Positions 1 to 10,863 are shown, counted from the first letter of the stretch. The stretch is DNA of 64,000 nucleotides from Dyadobacter jiangsuensis (GCF_003014695.1 NZ_PYAS01000002.1:558001-622000), one strand, 5' to 3'. The notes: a model not told the origin generated them from the sequence alone. Numbers and translations are program-made.

Positions 1-3000
1 GATCGCCTGAACCCGGTTAATGACTTGCAACCCGACGGTAACTTCGACTTTGTGGACGGTATTACTATGGACAGCAAAACCGGGCGTATCATATTCCCAG
101 TTTTGGAGCCATTTGGTAGCAACCTTTCCAAAAAATTCGGCCCCGGCGAGGACGTTTATCGCAACAAATATGTGTTCAACGAACTGTATCGCACGACGAT
201 GATCGACGCGCAGCAGGTTTCGGAGCGCAACAAGTTTTTCATCAAAGGTGCTTACCAATCGAGTGGGGGAGCCGAGGTGCAGCTGCCATTCGGTGTGCTG
301 GAAACTTCGGTAACCGTGACTTCCGGCGGTGTCCCGCTTTCTCCGGGCTCCGATTACATCGTGGAAGCGCAGATCGGTCGTGTGCGGATTTTGAATTCCA
401 GCGTCCTGGCTTCCGGACGCGAGATCGTGATCGAGTACGAGCGCCCGGACATGTTCCAGAACCAGATCAGGACTTTGGTTGGTACACGTCTCGACTATCT
501 GGTTAACCGCAATCTGAGTGTCGGTCTGACGGCCATGAAATACAAAGAGCGTACCGCGGGCTTCCTTTCGAGGGTATCCATCGGGAACGAGCCTGTGAAC
601 AATACGATGCTTGGCTTCGATGTGAATTTCCGCAAGGATGCGCCGTTCCTCACCAAGTGGCTGGACGCATTACCGCTGATACAAACGAAGGAAATGTCGT
701 CGATCCAGTTCAAGGGGGAATTTGCCAAATTACTTCCAGGTGTTTCCAAGGATGTGAACAACCGCTCGCTGGTGGACGATTTCGAAGCCGCTCGTACGGT
801 GTACGATTTGGCTCGCCAGCCTCAAAAATGGCGCCTGGCGGCAGTACCTACCAAATTCAGGGATGGATTTACAGGTAAGGATCTGAACTACGGCTACAAA
901 CGTGCCAAGATTTCGGCCTATACCGTCGATAATATCTTCGGCGGAGCGCAGGGGCTCGGTGGAGGATATCAGCCACCTACCAACTTCACTGACGACGACA
1001 GGAAGTTCTATTACGAGAGGCTCTACCTGCCTAATCAGATCTTCCCGAACCGAGCTATTGCCGGGTTGGTGACGTATCCGCAGCAAGTGCTGGATATTGC
1101 CTACTATCCAAGCGAGCGCGGAATGTATAACTATAACACCGATCTCAACTCGGATGGTCGCATGAAAACCCCCAGAAACAATTTCGGGGCATTGAGCCGT
1201 GCGATTACTTCCGACAACGATTTTGATAATGCCAACATCGAAAGCATCGAGTTCTGGATGCTCGATCCATTTATCAATGACCCCAAAGGTGCTATCAGGG
1301 ACGGTTTTGCCAATCAGCCTAATACCACCGGCGGAAAGCTGGTATTTAACCTCGGGGATATTTCGGAAGATGTAATTCCTGATGAGCGCTACAACTTTGA
1401 AAATGGGCTGCCGCTTGTACCCAAGCAGGTGGGAGTGAATGTCGACTCGACGGCATGGGGCTATGCTACCAAATCACAGTACCTGATCAATGCATTCAGC
1501 AATGAGGATGGTGCGCGCCAGAAGCAGGACGTCGGTCTGGATGGATTAACGAACGAGGAAGAACGTGCTTTCTTCAAGACCTTCATCGACCGTCTTCCCG
1601 CAAACCTGACCGCCGAAGCACGGGCCAAAATCCTGGCAGACCCTTCGGGCGACGATTTCCAGTTCTTCCTGGGCGCAGATCTTGACGCTGCCGAAATGAA
1701 AGTTCTGGAGCGTTACAAGAATTACATCGGGATGGAGAACAACTCGCCCGAAAGCCAGGGGAGATCAGTGGATGTGACACCGGCATCGACCAACATCCCC
1801 GATGGCGAGGATATGAACGTCGACAACACGATCAACGACAATGAATCCTATTACGAATATGAGATAGACCTGAAACCGGGACAGCTTGCTGTGGGTAATG
1901 GGTATATTGTTGATAAAACGGTGAATACCGACGACGGCCAGAGCTGGTACCTTTTCCGCGTTCCTATTAAGGAGTTTTCGGGAATGGTAGGAAGCATGAA
2001 TGGTTTCAAGTCGATCCGCTTCATGCGTATGTATCTGACCGACTTCCAACAGCCGGTGGTACTGCGTTTTGCACAGCTCCAAATGGTAGGTCAGCAATAC
2101 CGCAAATACACCTACAACCTCGATTCGCCTGGTTTGCAGGAAGTGCCGGAGCCGTATGACGCGAAATTTACGGTCGGTACCGTGAGTATTGAGGAAAATG
2201 GCCAGGCCAATGGAGCCACGAATAAGTATGTATACAAAATTCCTCCTACCTGGAAACGGGATCAGGACAACACCCAGCGCCCGCCGTTGTTGCTCAATGA
2301 GCAGTCGATGAGCCTTTGTGTGACGGGCCTTCGTGACGGGGACTCACGGGCAGTGTTCAAAAATGTGAACCTCGACTTGCTTTTCCGCAAGCGCCTGCGC
2401 ATGTACGTACACATGCAGAACGAGCAGGACGAAGACAACATGGTAGGTGCATTTATGAGAATCGGTACCGACCTCACCCAAAACTATTACGAAATTGACC
2501 TTTCGGCCCTGAAAGCTACCAGGCCGGGAGACCGCCCCGATTCAGAAGTATGGCCGGAGAGCAACGAGGTCAACATTGCATTGGCGGATCTGATCGATGC
2601 CAAGGCGCAACGCAACCGGCAAATCGACAAAAACCTGAGTGTGCCTTTCACAGTGTTTAGCTCCGACAGGAGGTACAAACTGACCGTGGTGGGTAACCCG
2701 GATTTGAGCGCCGTGAAAGTGATGATGATCGGTATGCGCAATCCGAAGTCGGTCGATGAGCGCGCGAAGACGTTTTGTATCTGGGTGGATGAAATGCACG
2801 TAGAAGGTTTCGACGATACCGGCGGTATGGCGGCCATCGCTCAGCTGAATGCGAAACTGGCCGACTTTGCGACATTAACCGCATCCGGACGGATCGAGAC
2901 GTTCGGTTTCGGGACCGTGCAGCAGCGCATCGGTGAGCGGACCCGTAATTTCACCTCGGAATATGGGTTTTCTTCCAATATTGCATTGGATAAATTATTG

Positions 3001-5397
3001 CCCGCCAACTGGGGCTTCCAGATACCGCTATTTGTGAGTTATGACCGGCGAAATGTGAAACCGCATTTCGACCCGCTCGATCCGGATACGCCGTTGAGTA
3101 CCTCGCTGGATAACCTCCGAACGGACGAAGAACGCGACGGGTACAGGCGAATGGTGGAAGAAAATGCCGTCAAGCGAGGGTTTAACTTCTCGAACGTCCG
3201 AAAGATCAAGACCAAACCAGGGGCGAAAAACCATTTCTTTGATTTCGAGAACTTCGCATTCAGTTATGCATTCAGTGATGATAAGCGAAGGAATATCCTG
3301 ACGCAGGAATACAATCAGCGTGCTTACCGGGCCGGTATTTCGTACATGTATGCCAGCCAGCCGAAGGCTATCGAGCCATTCAAAAAATGGAAAGCGACCG
3401 GCCGTTGGGCAGAGTTTATCAAGGAATTCAATGTAACACTCCTACCGAATATGGTGTCGTTGCGTACCGACGTGGATCGCCGCTTCCTGAAAACGCAGCT
3501 ACGCAATGCGGACCTGACTACCGACGGTATTCAGCCATTGTATGAAAAGTATTTCTGGTTCAACCGCTATTACGATTTCGGCTGGAACCTGACGCGTAAC
3601 ATGACGCTGACCTATGCCGCTACCGCCAACTCGATTATCGACGAGCCGGAGGGGGATATCAACACCGGCGCGAAGAAAGACTCGCTTTGGAGTAATTTCA
3701 AAAAGCTGGGGCGTATCAAGAATTTTGACCAGAAAATTGACCTGACATACCGTCTGCCGCTCGACAAAATTCCGGTTCTGGACTGGATGTCGGCAGATTA
3801 CAAGCATTCCATTGGCTATAATTACCAGGCCAATGCATTGAACCTGAAAGATACGACGGGGCTGCCGTTTGGGGACATTATCCGTAACAGCCGCGAGCGG
3901 GGCGTTACCGGGAAAGTGGATTTTGTGTTGCTTTATAACAAGCTGCGCTACCTCAAATTCGCGAACACACCATCTGCTGCGAGAAAGAATTTTGCACGTA
4001 GCCCGGGGGATATTGAGGACATCGATATGCGCACGACCGACATTGTGAAGAGCCTTACAAGGGCCTTAATGACCGTTCGCGGTATCAACGTCAGCTATTC
4101 GGTTTTGGAAACAACCGCGTTGCCGGGCTATCTGAGAGCGCCTAAATACTTCGGTCTCGATAATGCCAATGCGCCGGGATTAGGCTTCGTATTAGGCCAG
4201 CAGGACAGGAATTTCCAAATGAAAGCGGCGGAAAAAGGCTGGATTACCAAAAGCAAGCAGCAGAATATGCCGTTCCAGCAAACCATCGCGAAGAACTTCT
4301 CGGCTAATACCACATTGGAGCCGTTCAAGGATTTCAGGCTGATCATCGAGGCGCGGTTGACGCGGCAGGATGCTTACCAGGAATTCTACCGGCCCGATTC
4401 ATCCGGGAATTTTGCATCGCAAAGCCCGCTGCGGAATGGTCAGTTCAGCATGTCGTTCATGTCGTTCAGGACGGCATTTGCCAAAATGCGGAGAGACAAC
4501 TCTTCGCCGGTGTTCGATAAGTTCCGTGCTTACCGGGCTATCCTGCGCGACCGTCTGAATGCGGAGAACAACAGCGGCGGCGAATACAACGAAACATCAC
4601 AAGACGTATTGATTTCGGCATTCTTCGCGGCCTATACCGGTAAGGACCCGAAAACGGTGCGCACGAACCCGTTCCTGAAATTCCCGATGCCTAACTGGGA
4701 TTTGAGCTATACCGGCCTTTCGTCGATCCCGGCGTTCAAGCGGTTGTTCAGCTCGTTTACGTTGCGGCATAAGTATATGTCCAATTACAGTGTCGGTAAC
4801 TTCACGTCGTCGCTCGACTATGAGGCGCTTTATGTGAACCTGGCCGTGACGGGTTATCCGCTGTCGTCGAGGCTGAATGACCTTGGACAGTACATTCCGG
4901 TGTTTGCGATGAGCACCATTACGCTTTCGGAGAAATTCCAGCCGCTCGTGGGCGTGGAGATGCGCACACAGAGCCGGGTAACCGCGCGCGTGGAATACAA
5001 CCGCGACCGCACCATCGCATTGAACCTCTCGAACTCGCAGGTGGCTGAGCTCTTCAACCAGGACATTACGGTTAACATTGGCTTTACCAAAAACAATGTG
5101 CCGCTGCCGTTCAAGATCAATGGCGTGAAGAAGAAGCTGAAAAACGATATGACAATGCAGCTAGCGATGACGTTCCGTGATACCCGCTCGATCCAGCGGA
5201 AGTTCGACGGCGAGAATATCCCGATCGCCGGAAACATCAACTTCCAGCTGCGTCCGACGGTAAATTACATGGTCAACAACCGTTTAAGCGTACAATTCTA
5301 TTTCGATCGCACGTTCAACGACCCGCTGGTTTCCAACTCATTCTACCGCGCCAGTACGGCCGGTGGCGTGCAGCTGAAGTTCAATTTGGCTGAATAA
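1..5397 (+). CDS. sprA: Cell surface protein SprA (T9SS outer-membrane translocon), 5' end missing
   Basis: The reading frame is open from the first base to the stop at 5395-5397, giving about 1,798 residues, so the N-terminus lies outside the window. The sequence is the C-terminal three quarters of SprA (Sov in Porphyromonas), the very large beta-barrel that forms the type IX secretion translocon and is needed for gliding in Bacteroidota. Visible hallmarks are many alternating aromatic/polar beta-strand stretches, long loops rich in Asn and Asp, and a C-terminus with a typical outer-membrane strand ending in FNLAE. It fits the T9SS-tailed cargo at 51777-55952. Family assignment is confident; the missing start cannot be judged. 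Confidence 0.93.
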   Translation, partial: DRLNPVNDLQPDGNFDFVDGITMDSKTGRIIFPVLEPFGSNLSKKFGPGEDVYRNKYVFNELYRTTMIDAQQVSERNKFFIKGAYQSSGGAEVQLPFGVLETSVTVTSGGVPLSPGSDYIVEAQIGRVRILNSSVLASGREIVIEYERPDMFQNQIRTLVGTRLDYLVNRNLSVGLTAMKYKERTAGFLSRVSIGNEPVNNTMLGFDVNFRKDAPFLTKWLDALPLIQTKEMSSIQFKGEFAKLLPGVSKDVNNRSLVDDFEAARTVYDLARQPQKWRLAAVPTKFRDGFTGKDLNYGYKRAKISAYTVDNIFGGAQGLGGGYQPPTNFTDDDRKFYYERLYLPNQIFPNRAIAGLVTYPQQVLDIAYYPSERGMYNYNTDLNSDGRMKTPRNNFGALSRAITSDNDFDNANIESIEFWMLDPFINDPKGAIRDGFANQPNTTGGKLVFNLGDISEDVIPDERYNFENGLPLVPKQVGVNVDSTAWGYATKSQYLINAFSNEDGARQKQDVGLDGLTNEEERAFFKTFIDRLPANLTAEARAKILADPSGDDFQFFLGADLDAAEMKVLERYKNYIGMENNSPESQGRSVDVTPASTNIPDGEDMNVDNTINDNESYYEYEIDLKPGQLAVGNGYIVDKTVNTDDGQSWYLFRVPIKEFSGMVGSMNGFKSIRFMRMYLTDFQQPVVLRFAQLQMVGQQYRKYTYNLDSPGLQEVPEPYDAKFTVGTVSIEENGQANGATNKYVYKIPPTWKRDQDNTQRPPLLLNEQSMSLCVTGLRDGDSRAVFKNVNLDLLFRKRLRMYVHMQNEQDEDNMVGAFMRIGTDLTQNYYEIDLSALKATRPGDRPDSEVWPESNEVNIALADLIDAKAQRNRQIDKNLSVPFTVFSSDRRYKLTVVGNPDLSAVKVMMIGMRNPKSVDERAKTFCIWVDEMHVEGFDDTGGMAAIAQLNAKLADFATLTASGRIETFGFGTVQQRIGERTRNFTSEYGFSSNIALDKLLPANWGFQIPLFVSYDRRNVKPHFDPLDPDTPLSTSLDNLRTDEERDGYRRMVEENAVKRGFNFSNVRKIKTKPGAKNHFFDFENFAFSYAFSDDKRRNILTQEYNQRAYRAGISYMYASQPKAIEPFKKWKATGRWAEFIKEFNVTLLPNMVSLRTDVDRRFLKTQLRNADLTTDGIQPLYEKYFWFNRYYDFGWNLTRNMTLTYAATANSIIDEPEGDINTGAKKDSLWSNFKKLGRIKNFDQKIDLTYRLPLDKIPVLDWMSADYKHSIGYNYQANALNLKDTTGLPFGDIIRNSRERGVTGKVDFVLLYNKLRYLKFANTPSAARKNFARSPGDIEDIDMRTTDIVKSLTRALMTVRGINVSYSVLETTALPGYLRAPKYFGLDNANAPGLGFVLGQQDRNFQMKAAEKGWITKSKQQNMPFQQTIAKNFSANTTLEPFKDFRLIIEARLTRQDAYQEFYRPDSSGNFASQSPLRNGQFSMSFMSFRTAFAKMRRDNSSPVFDKFRAYRAILRDRLNAENNSGGEYNETSQDVLISAFFAAYTGKDPKTVRTNPFLKFPMPNWDLSYTGLSSIPAFKRLFSSFTLRHKYMSNYSVGNFTSSLDYEALYVNLAVTGYPLSSRLNDLGQYIPVFAMSTITLSEKFQPLVGVEMRTQSRVTARVEYNRDRTIALNLSNSQVAELFNQDITVNIGFTKNNVPLPFKINGVKKKLKNDMTMQLAMTFRDTRSIQRKFDGENIPIAGNINFQLRPTVNYMVNNRLSVQFYFDRTFNDPLVSNSFYRASTAGGVQLKFNLAE

Positions 5398-5405
5398 CAT
5401 TTTGA

Positions 5406-5437
5406 TTTGGAAAATACAGCTTACATCATGTAATTTG
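5406..5437 (+). promoter_or_regulatory. Candidate promoter of gcvH
   Basis: TTTG at 5406-5409 is followed after 21 bases by TAATTTG at 5431-5437, close to the Bacteroidota -33/-7 pattern TTTG...TAnnTTTG. It lies 36 bases before the chosen gcvH ATG. The -7 box is one base short of consensus, so this is tentative. Confidence 0.35.
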
Positions 5438-5473
5438 CGCTCCAAAGATGTTCACTACTTACCTGATTTTATC

Positions 5474-5854
5474 ATGAATTTTCCATCAGAACTGAAATAC
5501 ACAGAAGATCACGAATGGATTCGTATTGAAGGGGATACGGCAACTATTGGCATTACCGAACATGCCCAGAATGAATTAGGTGACATTGTGTATGTGGACA
5601 TTAACACCGTAGGAGAAGCGTTGGGCAAAGGGGATGTTTTTGGTTCGGTTGAAGCTGTGAAAACGGTATCCGACCTTTTTATCCCGGTTGCAGGTACGGT
5701 GCTTGAAGTAAACCCCGACCTCGACGGCGAGCCTGAACTTGTAAACTCTGATCCTTACGGCAGCGGATGGATGGTGAAAATCAGTCTGGCGAATCCCGGC
5801 GATGAAGACGGGCTGCTTTCCGCAGAGCAGTATAAAGAATTTATAGGTGCCTGA
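5474..5854 (+). CDS. gcvH: Glycine cleavage system H protein
   Basis: 126 residues, the usual length for GcvH, the lipoyl carrier that shuttles the aminomethyl group between the P, T and L proteins of the glycine cleavage system in the cytoplasm. The start at 5474 ([15 protein letters not shown]) matches the family N-terminus; an upstream in-frame extension to 5402 is not family-like. The lipoyl-attachment motif GSVEAVKT places the modified lysine at residue 63, and the conserved tail segment GWMVKI is present. The gene has its own candidate promoter and a terminator directly behind it, so it appears monocistronic; the P and T protein genes are not in the window. Confidence 0.97.
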   Translation: MNFPSELKYTEDHEWIRIEGDTATIGITEHAQNELGDIVYVDINTVGEALGKGDVFGSVEAVKTVSDLFIPVAGTVLEVNPDLDGEPELVNSDPYGSGWMVKISLANPGDEDGLLSAEQYKEFIGA

Positions 5855-5865
5855 TATTAGGTTTG

Positions 5866-5890
5866 AAGCTCCATTCGGAGCTTTTTTTTT
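5866..5890 (+). terminator. Intrinsic terminator after gcvH
   Basis: Inverted repeat AAGCTCC (5866-5872) / GGAGCTT (5877-5883) with a four-base loop, running into a stretch of nine T (5882-5890). It lies 12 bases after the gcvH stop. Confidence 0.85.
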
Positions 5891-5935
5891 GAAACCGGTT
5901 CGATGTTGCATTCCGGTGTTTAGTTTGAAATAAAT

Positions 5936-7219
5936 ATGAAATTGTTAGTTAGCTCGGTTCGGGTAATTGATAAGCAATCTCCCTTCAATGGTCAGGTGAA
6001 AGACATCCTGATCGAGGACGGGAAGATTAAACAAATTGGTGACAACCTTGGTGCAGGCAATGCGCAGGTGGTGGACGGCACCGGCCTTTGCGTATCCGCA
6101 GGCTGGGTCGATATGCGCGTGCAAGGGCGCGACCCCGGTTTCGAGCATAAGGAAGATTTGCATTCGGTGCGCGAAGCTGCGGCACATGGCGGGTTTACGG
6201 AAGTTGTATTGCTGCCGAATACGCAGCCGGTGGTCGATACGAAGGACACGCTCAATTACATTCGGCACAGCAGCTTCGGCGGACTGGTAACGCTGCACCC
6301 TGCGGCGGCAGTAACGAAGAAAGCCGACGGCGTCGATTTTACCGAAATGATGGATTTGCACAAGGCAGGGGCCATTGCATTTACAGACGGTGAAAGCCCG
6401 GTCCAGAATGCGGATTTGCTCCTGAAAACCATCCTGTACCTGCGTCCGTTGAATGCATTGCTCATCAACCGTCCGGAGGATCGCGAGCTCACGCTTTACG
6501 GGCAGATGCACGAGGGCGTGACGAGTACGCTCGTAGGCATGAAAGGAATGCCGGCACTGGCAGAAGAGATGATGCTTATCCGCGACCTGAAACTGCTCGA
6601 ATACGCATTAGAGAAAAATACTTATGACACCACTGCTCCGGTACTGCATGTGTCGCTGCTGTCGACCGTGCGTGGTGTAGAACTGATCCGTGAAGCGAAG
6701 GCAAAAGGATTACCCGTTTCGGTAGATATCGCAGCGCACCAGTTGGCATTTGAAGATAAGGACCTCATTGGGTTTGATACCAACCTGAAAGTGAACCCGC
6801 CATTCCGCTCGCCGGAAGACAACGCGGCATTGCGCCAGGGTTTGGCGGACGGTACCATCGACGCCATCGTGTCAGACCATAACCCGCACGACGAGGAAAG
6901 CAAGAACCTAGAATTCGATCATGCCGATTTTGGTATTACCGCTTTGGAAACGGCATTTGCATTGTCCGTAATGCATAGCGGCCTGGTGGTGGACGATATC
7001 GTAGAAAAACTGACCGCACAGCCGCGTCGTATTCTGCGCCTGCCGGAGGTGAACGTAGCGGAAGGCGCTGCGGCCAATCTCACCTTCTTCGATCCGAATG
7101 CGGAGTGGCTATTCGGCAGAAGTTACTCCAAATCCAAGAATACACCGTTCCTGGGACAGACTTTGAGAGGGAAAGTAAGAGGGGTGATCAACAACGGTAA
7201 ACAGGAGTGGTTCCAATGA
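5936..7219 (+). CDS. Dihydroorotase-like amidohydrolase lacking the HxH metal motif
   Basis: 427 residues of the amidohydrolase superfamily, class I dihydroorotase type. True dihydroorotases carry D-x-H-x-H just before R-x-PG; here the segment is D59-M-R61-V-Q63-G-R-D-P-G, so both metal-binding histidines are replaced. The later motif normally written TDHAPH reads SDHNPHDEESK, and the usual PHH appears as AHQ. This pattern fits the non-catalytic PyrC' type that assembles with aspartate carbamoyltransferase in some bacteria, which is inference. Annotation as a plain active dihydroorotase would be misleading. Its stop overlaps the next start (ATGA), implying translational coupling to the DUF4199 gene. 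Confidence 0.85.
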   Translation: MKLLVSSVRVIDKQSPFNGQVKDILIEDGKIKQIGDNLGAGNAQVVDGTGLCVSAGWVDMRVQGRDPGFEHKEDLHSVREAAAHGGFTEVVLLPNTQPVVDTKDTLNYIRHSSFGGLVTLHPAAAVTKKADGVDFTEMMDLHKAGAIAFTDGESPVQNADLLLKTILYLRPLNALLINRPEDRELTLYGQMHEGVTSTLVGMKGMPALAEEMMLIRDLKLLEYALEKNTYDTTAPVLHVSLLSTVRGVELIREAKAKGLPVSVDIAAHQLAFEDKDLIGFDTNLKVNPPFRSPEDNAALRQGLADGTIDAIVSDHNPHDEESKNLEFDHADFGITALETAFALSVMHSGLVVDDIVEKLTAQPRRILRLPEVNVAEGAAANLTFFDPNAEWLFGRSYSKSKNTPFLGQTLRGKVRGVINNGKQEWFQ

Positions 7220-7779
7220 ATTCGATTATAGCCTATTTTAATAAACCTATTTTAAAACTGTCGCTCCTGTTCGGGCTGGCGCTGGGCATATTGGTCTTTG
7301 CGTTTTTCCTGGGCTTGTACGCGATGGGCATTGTGCCGCTGGGGAATAACAAAGTGATGGATATCGGTATCCATATTATCCTCATTGCGGGCGCTTGCTG
7401 GTACTACCGTAAGAAAGTCGGAAACGGCTTTTTGCATTTGTGGGAAGCATTAACCATCGGTTACGTTGTAAATACCGTTGGTGCATTGATCGCCGGCTGG
7501 CTGATCTATTTTTTTGTAACTTACGTTGACCCTGCTGTTTTTACCGCATATATTGCCCAGATGAAGGACCTGATGCTGCAAGGCAAAGCCGAGCTCGTCA
7601 AGAATATCGGGGAGGCCGAGTTTCAGAAGATGTACAATGGTGTGGGAGATATGGCTACCTCGGAAATCATCACCGATGAAGTAGGAAAGAAAACAGTCAT
7701 GGCGATTATCCCGATCCTGGTGATTTCATTGATTTTGAGAAAACAGGATTACAGCATCATGCAAAACAACAAATCTTAA
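7216..7779 (+). CDS. DUF4199 family membrane protein
   Basis: 187 residues if the ATG at 7216, overlapping the previous stop, is the start; a GTG nine bases upstream is possible. There are about four hydrophobic segments (near residues 12-38, 48-64, 77-103 and 161-176), with the longest soluble stretch before the last one, as in DUF4199 proteins. These are common in Bacteroidota and have no known function. The next gene, six bases on, is a second member of the same type, so this is a small tandem family. Confidence 0.8.
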   Translation: MNSIIAYFNKPILKLSLLFGLALGILVFAFFLGLYAMGIVPLGNNKVMDIGIHIILIAGACWYYRKKVGNGFLHLWEALTIGYVVNTVGALIAGWLIYFFVTYVDPAVFTAYIAQMKDLMLQGKAELVKNIGEAEFQKMYNGVGDMATSEIITDEVGKKTVMAIIPILVISLILRKQDYSIMQNNKS

Positions 7780-7785
7780 ACCTTC

Positions 7786-8301
7786 ATGGAAGAAAAAACC
7801 TCTACCGCTCGCGTTGCCCTGAAATATGGCCTGTTAGCCGCCGTTGTGACGATGGTGTATTCGACGGTCCTGTATGTGGCCGGACTCGGGTCGAACAGAT
7901 TACTGGCGTCCGTAACGTACGCTTTCATGATCATCGCGATCGTTTTGGCGATGAAGGATTTTCGCGAGAAGAATGGAGGTTTTATCAGCTATGGCGAAGG
8001 GCTGGGATTGGGTTCGCTTACTTCCGGAGTGCTGGGCCTGCTGAGTTCGGCATTTACGATTTTCTATATCCAGTTTATCGACTCGAATATGCTCACGCAG
8101 AGCCTCGACCAGATGCGCGAAGAGCTGGAAGGAAAGGGAATGGACGACGCGCAGATCGAACAGGCGCTGGAAATGTCCCAGAAATTCATGTCGCCCGGTA
8201 TCATGTTCGTGACGGTCATTTTCGGATACCTGATCATGGGCTTCATTTTCTCGCTGATCATCGCCGCCATCATGCGGAAGGAAAAGCCGGTTTTCGAGTA
8301 A
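7786..8301 (+). CDS. DUF4199 family membrane protein, second copy
   Basis: 171 residues starting MEEKTSTARVALKYGLL, with four predicted membrane segments around residues 10-30, 37-53, 70-98 and 138-163, and a charged Met/Gln/Glu-rich segment between the third and fourth. It has the same topology as its upstream neighbour and the typical DUF4199 charged loop. It is probably co-transcribed with the dihydroorotase-like gene and the first DUF4199 gene. Role unknown. Confidence 0.82.
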   Translation: MEEKTSTARVALKYGLLAAVVTMVYSTVLYVAGLGSNRLLASVTYAFMIIAIVLAMKDFREKNGGFISYGEGLGLGSLTSGVLGLLSSAFTIFYIQFIDSNMLTQSLDQMREELEGKGMDDAQIEQALEMSQKFMSPGIMFVTVIFGYLIMGFIFSLIIAAIMRKEKPVFE

Positions 8302-8337
8302 CCGATTCCTGAAAAGACTCTTTAAAATTCCCGAATA

Positions 8338-9066
8338 GTGTTAGCAATCTTCCGAAAAGAGGTAGCCAGTTTTTTCAACTCATTGATCGCCTACATCGTG
8401 ATGGCGGTCTTCCTGACGGCCATCGGCCTGATAGTATGGGTTTTCCCGGATTCCAATATCCTGGATTATGGTTATGCCGACCTCGGCTCGTTTTTCGGTC
8501 TGGCGCCTTATGTGCTGATATTCCTCATTCCGGCTATTACCATGCGTTCGCTGGCCGAGGAATCGCGCAATGGCACACTCGAATTGCTCCTGACCAAGCC
8601 TATTCGTAATATCGATCTGGTTCTCGGGAAGTTCTTTGCGAACTGGGTGCTGGTAGTGCTCACCTTACTGCCGACGCTCATTTACTATTACAGTGTTTAC
8701 AAACTAGGCAACCCTGTCGGCGACGTCGATTCCGCTGCGGTGGCCGGATCGTACCTCGGCCTGCTGCTGCTTAGCGGCGTGCTGGTAGCGATGGGGATCT
8801 GGGCTTCTTCGTTGAACGATAATCAGATCGTCGCATTCATCCTCGGCGTCTTCCTCGCATTCATCTGGTATGTGGGTTTCGGGGCCGTTTCGGGCATGTT
8901 CGGCGATGGTTTCGCGGCTAATCTCCTTTCCGGTATAGCCCTGGACGTTCAGTACCAGGCGTTGGGGAAAGGGCTCATCGATTCGCGCAATGTGATCTAC
9001 CTCCTCAGCCTGATTATGTTCTTTATCTTCCTCACACTCTGGCGTGTAGAAAGCCTCCGCAAGTGA
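8338..9066 (+). CDS. gldF: Gliding-motility ABC transporter permease GldF
   Basis: 242 residues with a GTG start (8338). It is an ABC-2 type permease with six membrane segments and the typical N-terminus of GldF (LAIFRKEVASFFNSLIAYIV). The motif EESRNGTLELLLTKP between membrane helices 2 and 3 is the coupling region conserved in GldF and related export permeases. GldF works with GldG and the ATPase GldA in gliding of Flavobacterium and is kept in many non-gliding relatives. Unusually, no gldG follows; the next gene is a sigma factor. The SprA gene 3 kb upstream belongs to the same motility/T9SS theme. Confidence 0.9.
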   Translation: MLAIFRKEVASFFNSLIAYIVMAVFLTAIGLIVWVFPDSNILDYGYADLGSFFGLAPYVLIFLIPAITMRSLAEESRNGTLELLLTKPIRNIDLVLGKFFANWVLVVLTLLPTLIYYYSVYKLGNPVGDVDSAAVAGSYLGLLLLSGVLVAMGIWASSLNDNQIVAFILGVFLAFIWYVGFGAVSGMFGDGFAANLLSGIALDVQYQALGKGLIDSRNVIYLLSLIMFFIFLTLWRVESLRK

Positions 9067-9153
9067 GGCACGTATTTTGTATAAGTAGCTGGGCTGTCGA
9101 TCCATCGGGGAGTGCTGTTCGTATATTTCGTATATGAAGAAAAGCACACTACG

Positions 9154-9864
9154 ATGGTGAACTTAGACAGACAACCGCGAATGCAGGCAATCTACCCCTC
9201 TTTGGTAATTTCCTACTTGAATGGCGCTGAGGCAATAATTTGGTATGGCCCGTCCAGGCGTGTAGGAAAATTTACTAGATTGCCAGTAAGTAATTTACAA
9301 TTAAATGTTAAGCGACTCTTGGCGACCAGCAAGGTAAAATACTCGGAAGAGGAATTGGTGTCAGCTCTTAAAAGAAACGAGCGAAGCGCCTTCGAATTCC
9401 TGTACGATCATTACTCAGGAGCTTTGTTTAATATCATTTCAAAAACGTTGAAGGATGAGGAGAAAGCCGCGGATGTATTGCAGGAATGCTTTCTGAAGAT
9501 ATGGAAGAATATCGCTTCCTATGACCCCGAGAAAGGACGATTGTTTACATGGATTATGAATATCGCGCGCAATGGTGCGATAGACGCAGTCAGGGCGGAG
9601 GGCCGGAAGCCGGCAATGGATGATATTGAAAACACGGTGGTCCTGAATGAGAAGGATACGTACGAAGATTCACAAACAATCAGTTCGGACATGAAGGCGA
9701 TCGTCGACATGCTCCGGCCCGAGCGGAAGATACTCATCGATATGGCCTATTTCCAGGGTTACACGCATGAGGAGATTTCCGAAGAACTGAGCATACCGTT
9801 GGGCACCGTGAAATCGCGGATCCGCACCGCTTTACAAGAGTTAAAACATTACTTTGCAGTATGA
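9154..9864 (+). CDS. RNA polymerase sigma-70 factor, ECF type
   Basis: Sigma region 2 is clear (AFEFLYDHYSGALFNIISK, then AADVLQECFLKIWKN and GRLFTWIMNIARN), and region 4 follows near the C-terminus (GYTHEEISEELSIPLGTVK). The homologous part begins only around base 9330, so the first 60 or so residues from the ATG at 9154 are unlike the family. A start nearer 9319 (TTG) is possible; a GTG at 9112 is least likely. It overlaps the anti-sigma gene by four bases, the standard arrangement for a sigma/anti-sigma switch. Regulon unknown. Confidence 0.88.
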   Translation: MVNLDRQPRMQAIYPSLVISYLNGAEAIIWYGPSRRVGKFTRLPVSNLQLNVKRLLATSKVKYSEEELVSALKRNERSAFEFLYDHYSGALFNIISKTLKDEEKAADVLQECFLKIWKNIASYDPEKGRLFTWIMNIARNGAIDAVRAEGRKPAMDDIENTVVLNEKDTYEDSQTISSDMKAIVDMLRPERKILIDMAYFQGYTHEEISEELSIPLGTVKSRIRTALQELKHYFAV

Positions 9865-10772
9865 ATATCCAAGCCTATATAGAGTCCGGTATATTGGAGG
9901 AATATGTATTGGGCACTGTTACTCCCCAGGAGAAACAGGAGGTGGAGTGTATGTCGCATATTTACCCTGAAATCAAGGAAGAGCTGTTGCGTACCGAAAG
10001 TGCATTGGAAGAATATGCACTGAAACACCAGGCAACACCTCCGCCCGCTTTGAAAGAGTCGATTTTTGCGCAAATGAATTTCGAAACGCCGGCCGAGGAG
10101 GAATCCCGGGCCGCGGATATAGCCGAAGACAAAACCGTTGCGTTATCGGACGCCGCCACAGGCGCGCAGGCAACGCCGGTTACGCCCGCACAACCGGAGG
10201 CACGCGTGATCGACCATGCATTCGACCGCGTCGAAACACAGGTAGTAACGCCTGGCTGGGCAAAACTGGCCGTGGCAGCCGCGGTATTACTCGCCCTTTT
10301 TGCGGGGTGGTCGGCCATGCAGATGACCGACATGAAAAATGCCAGCAACGCGGCGGTAGCGAAAGTGGAAAGTATGCAGGCCGATATGGCGGCAATGAAA
10401 GCGCAGACTGAATACAACGAGGCCGTGGCCGCATTGTTCCGCAACCCGACCTACAAACACGTGCATTTAGCAGGATTGCAGAAGTCGCCCGAAAGCGCCG
10501 TTTCCGCATTCTGGAACACGCAGACCAACGAAGTGCTGATCGACGTGCAAAACCTGCCCGCCGCGCCCCAGGGTAAGCAATACCAGCTTTGGAGCATCGT
10601 GGATGGTAAGCCTGTCGACATTGGTATGCTCGACAATGCATTCACAGGCAAAGTCCTTAAAATGAAAAACACCAAAGCCGGTTCCGCCGCATTTGCCATT
10701 ACCCTGGAAAAAGAAGGCGGCAACCCAACCCCAACGATGGAGGAAATGTATGTGATGGGGAAAGTGGTATAG
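9861..10772 (+). CDS. Anti-sigma factor, RskA-like
   Basis: 303 residues. The N-terminal cytoplasmic part (about 1-70, with GILEEYVLGTVTPQEKQEVE) is the short zinc-less anti-sigma region of RskA-type proteins. A single membrane segment lies near residues 132-146 (KLAVAAAVLLALFAGW). The outer C-terminal part (about 190-300) is the RskA domain with the usual YQLWSIVDGKPVDIGML segment. It overlaps the sigma gene by ATGA, so the pair is translationally coupled. It probably holds the sigma factor inactive at the membrane. Confidence 0.9.
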   Translation: MNIQAYIESGILEEYVLGTVTPQEKQEVECMSHIYPEIKEELLRTESALEEYALKHQATPPPALKESIFAQMNFETPAEEESRAADIAEDKTVALSDAATGAQATPVTPAQPEARVIDHAFDRVETQVVTPGWAKLAVAAAVLLALFAGWSAMQMTDMKNASNAAVAKVESMQADMAAMKAQTEYNEAVAALFRNPTYKHVHLAGLQKSPESAVSAFWNTQTNEVLIDVQNLPAAPQGKQYQLWSIVDGKPVDIGMLDNAFTGKVLKMKNTKAGSAAFAITLEKEGGNPTPTMEEMYVMGKVV

Positions 10773-10782
10773 TTAATACTAT

Positions 10783-10842
10783 TGTCATGCTGAGCGGAGT
10801 CGAAGCATCTTGCAAGATGCTTCGACTCCGCTCAGCATGACA
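10783..10842. repeat. Perfect 60-bp palindrome of a dispersed TGTCATGCTGAGC family
   Basis: Bases 10783-10812 are the exact reverse complement of 10813-10842. The arm begins TGTCATGCTGAGC and contains GTCGAAGCATC. Degenerate relatives occur at 16451-16552 and 21405-21479. It can fold as one long hairpin between the anti-sigma and FAD-oxidoreductase genes. REP-like elements with this core are widespread in Bacteroidota; no REP-associated transposase is in the window. Confidence 0.92.
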
Positions 10843-10863
10843 TCACACAAGAAACCAATTTAT

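Noticed and set aside
10180..10641. 153-codon minus-strand ORF inside the anti-sigma gene
   Set aside because: Arg/Pro-rich translation typical of an antisense shadow in GC-rich DNA; the plus-strand protein is complete and family-like.
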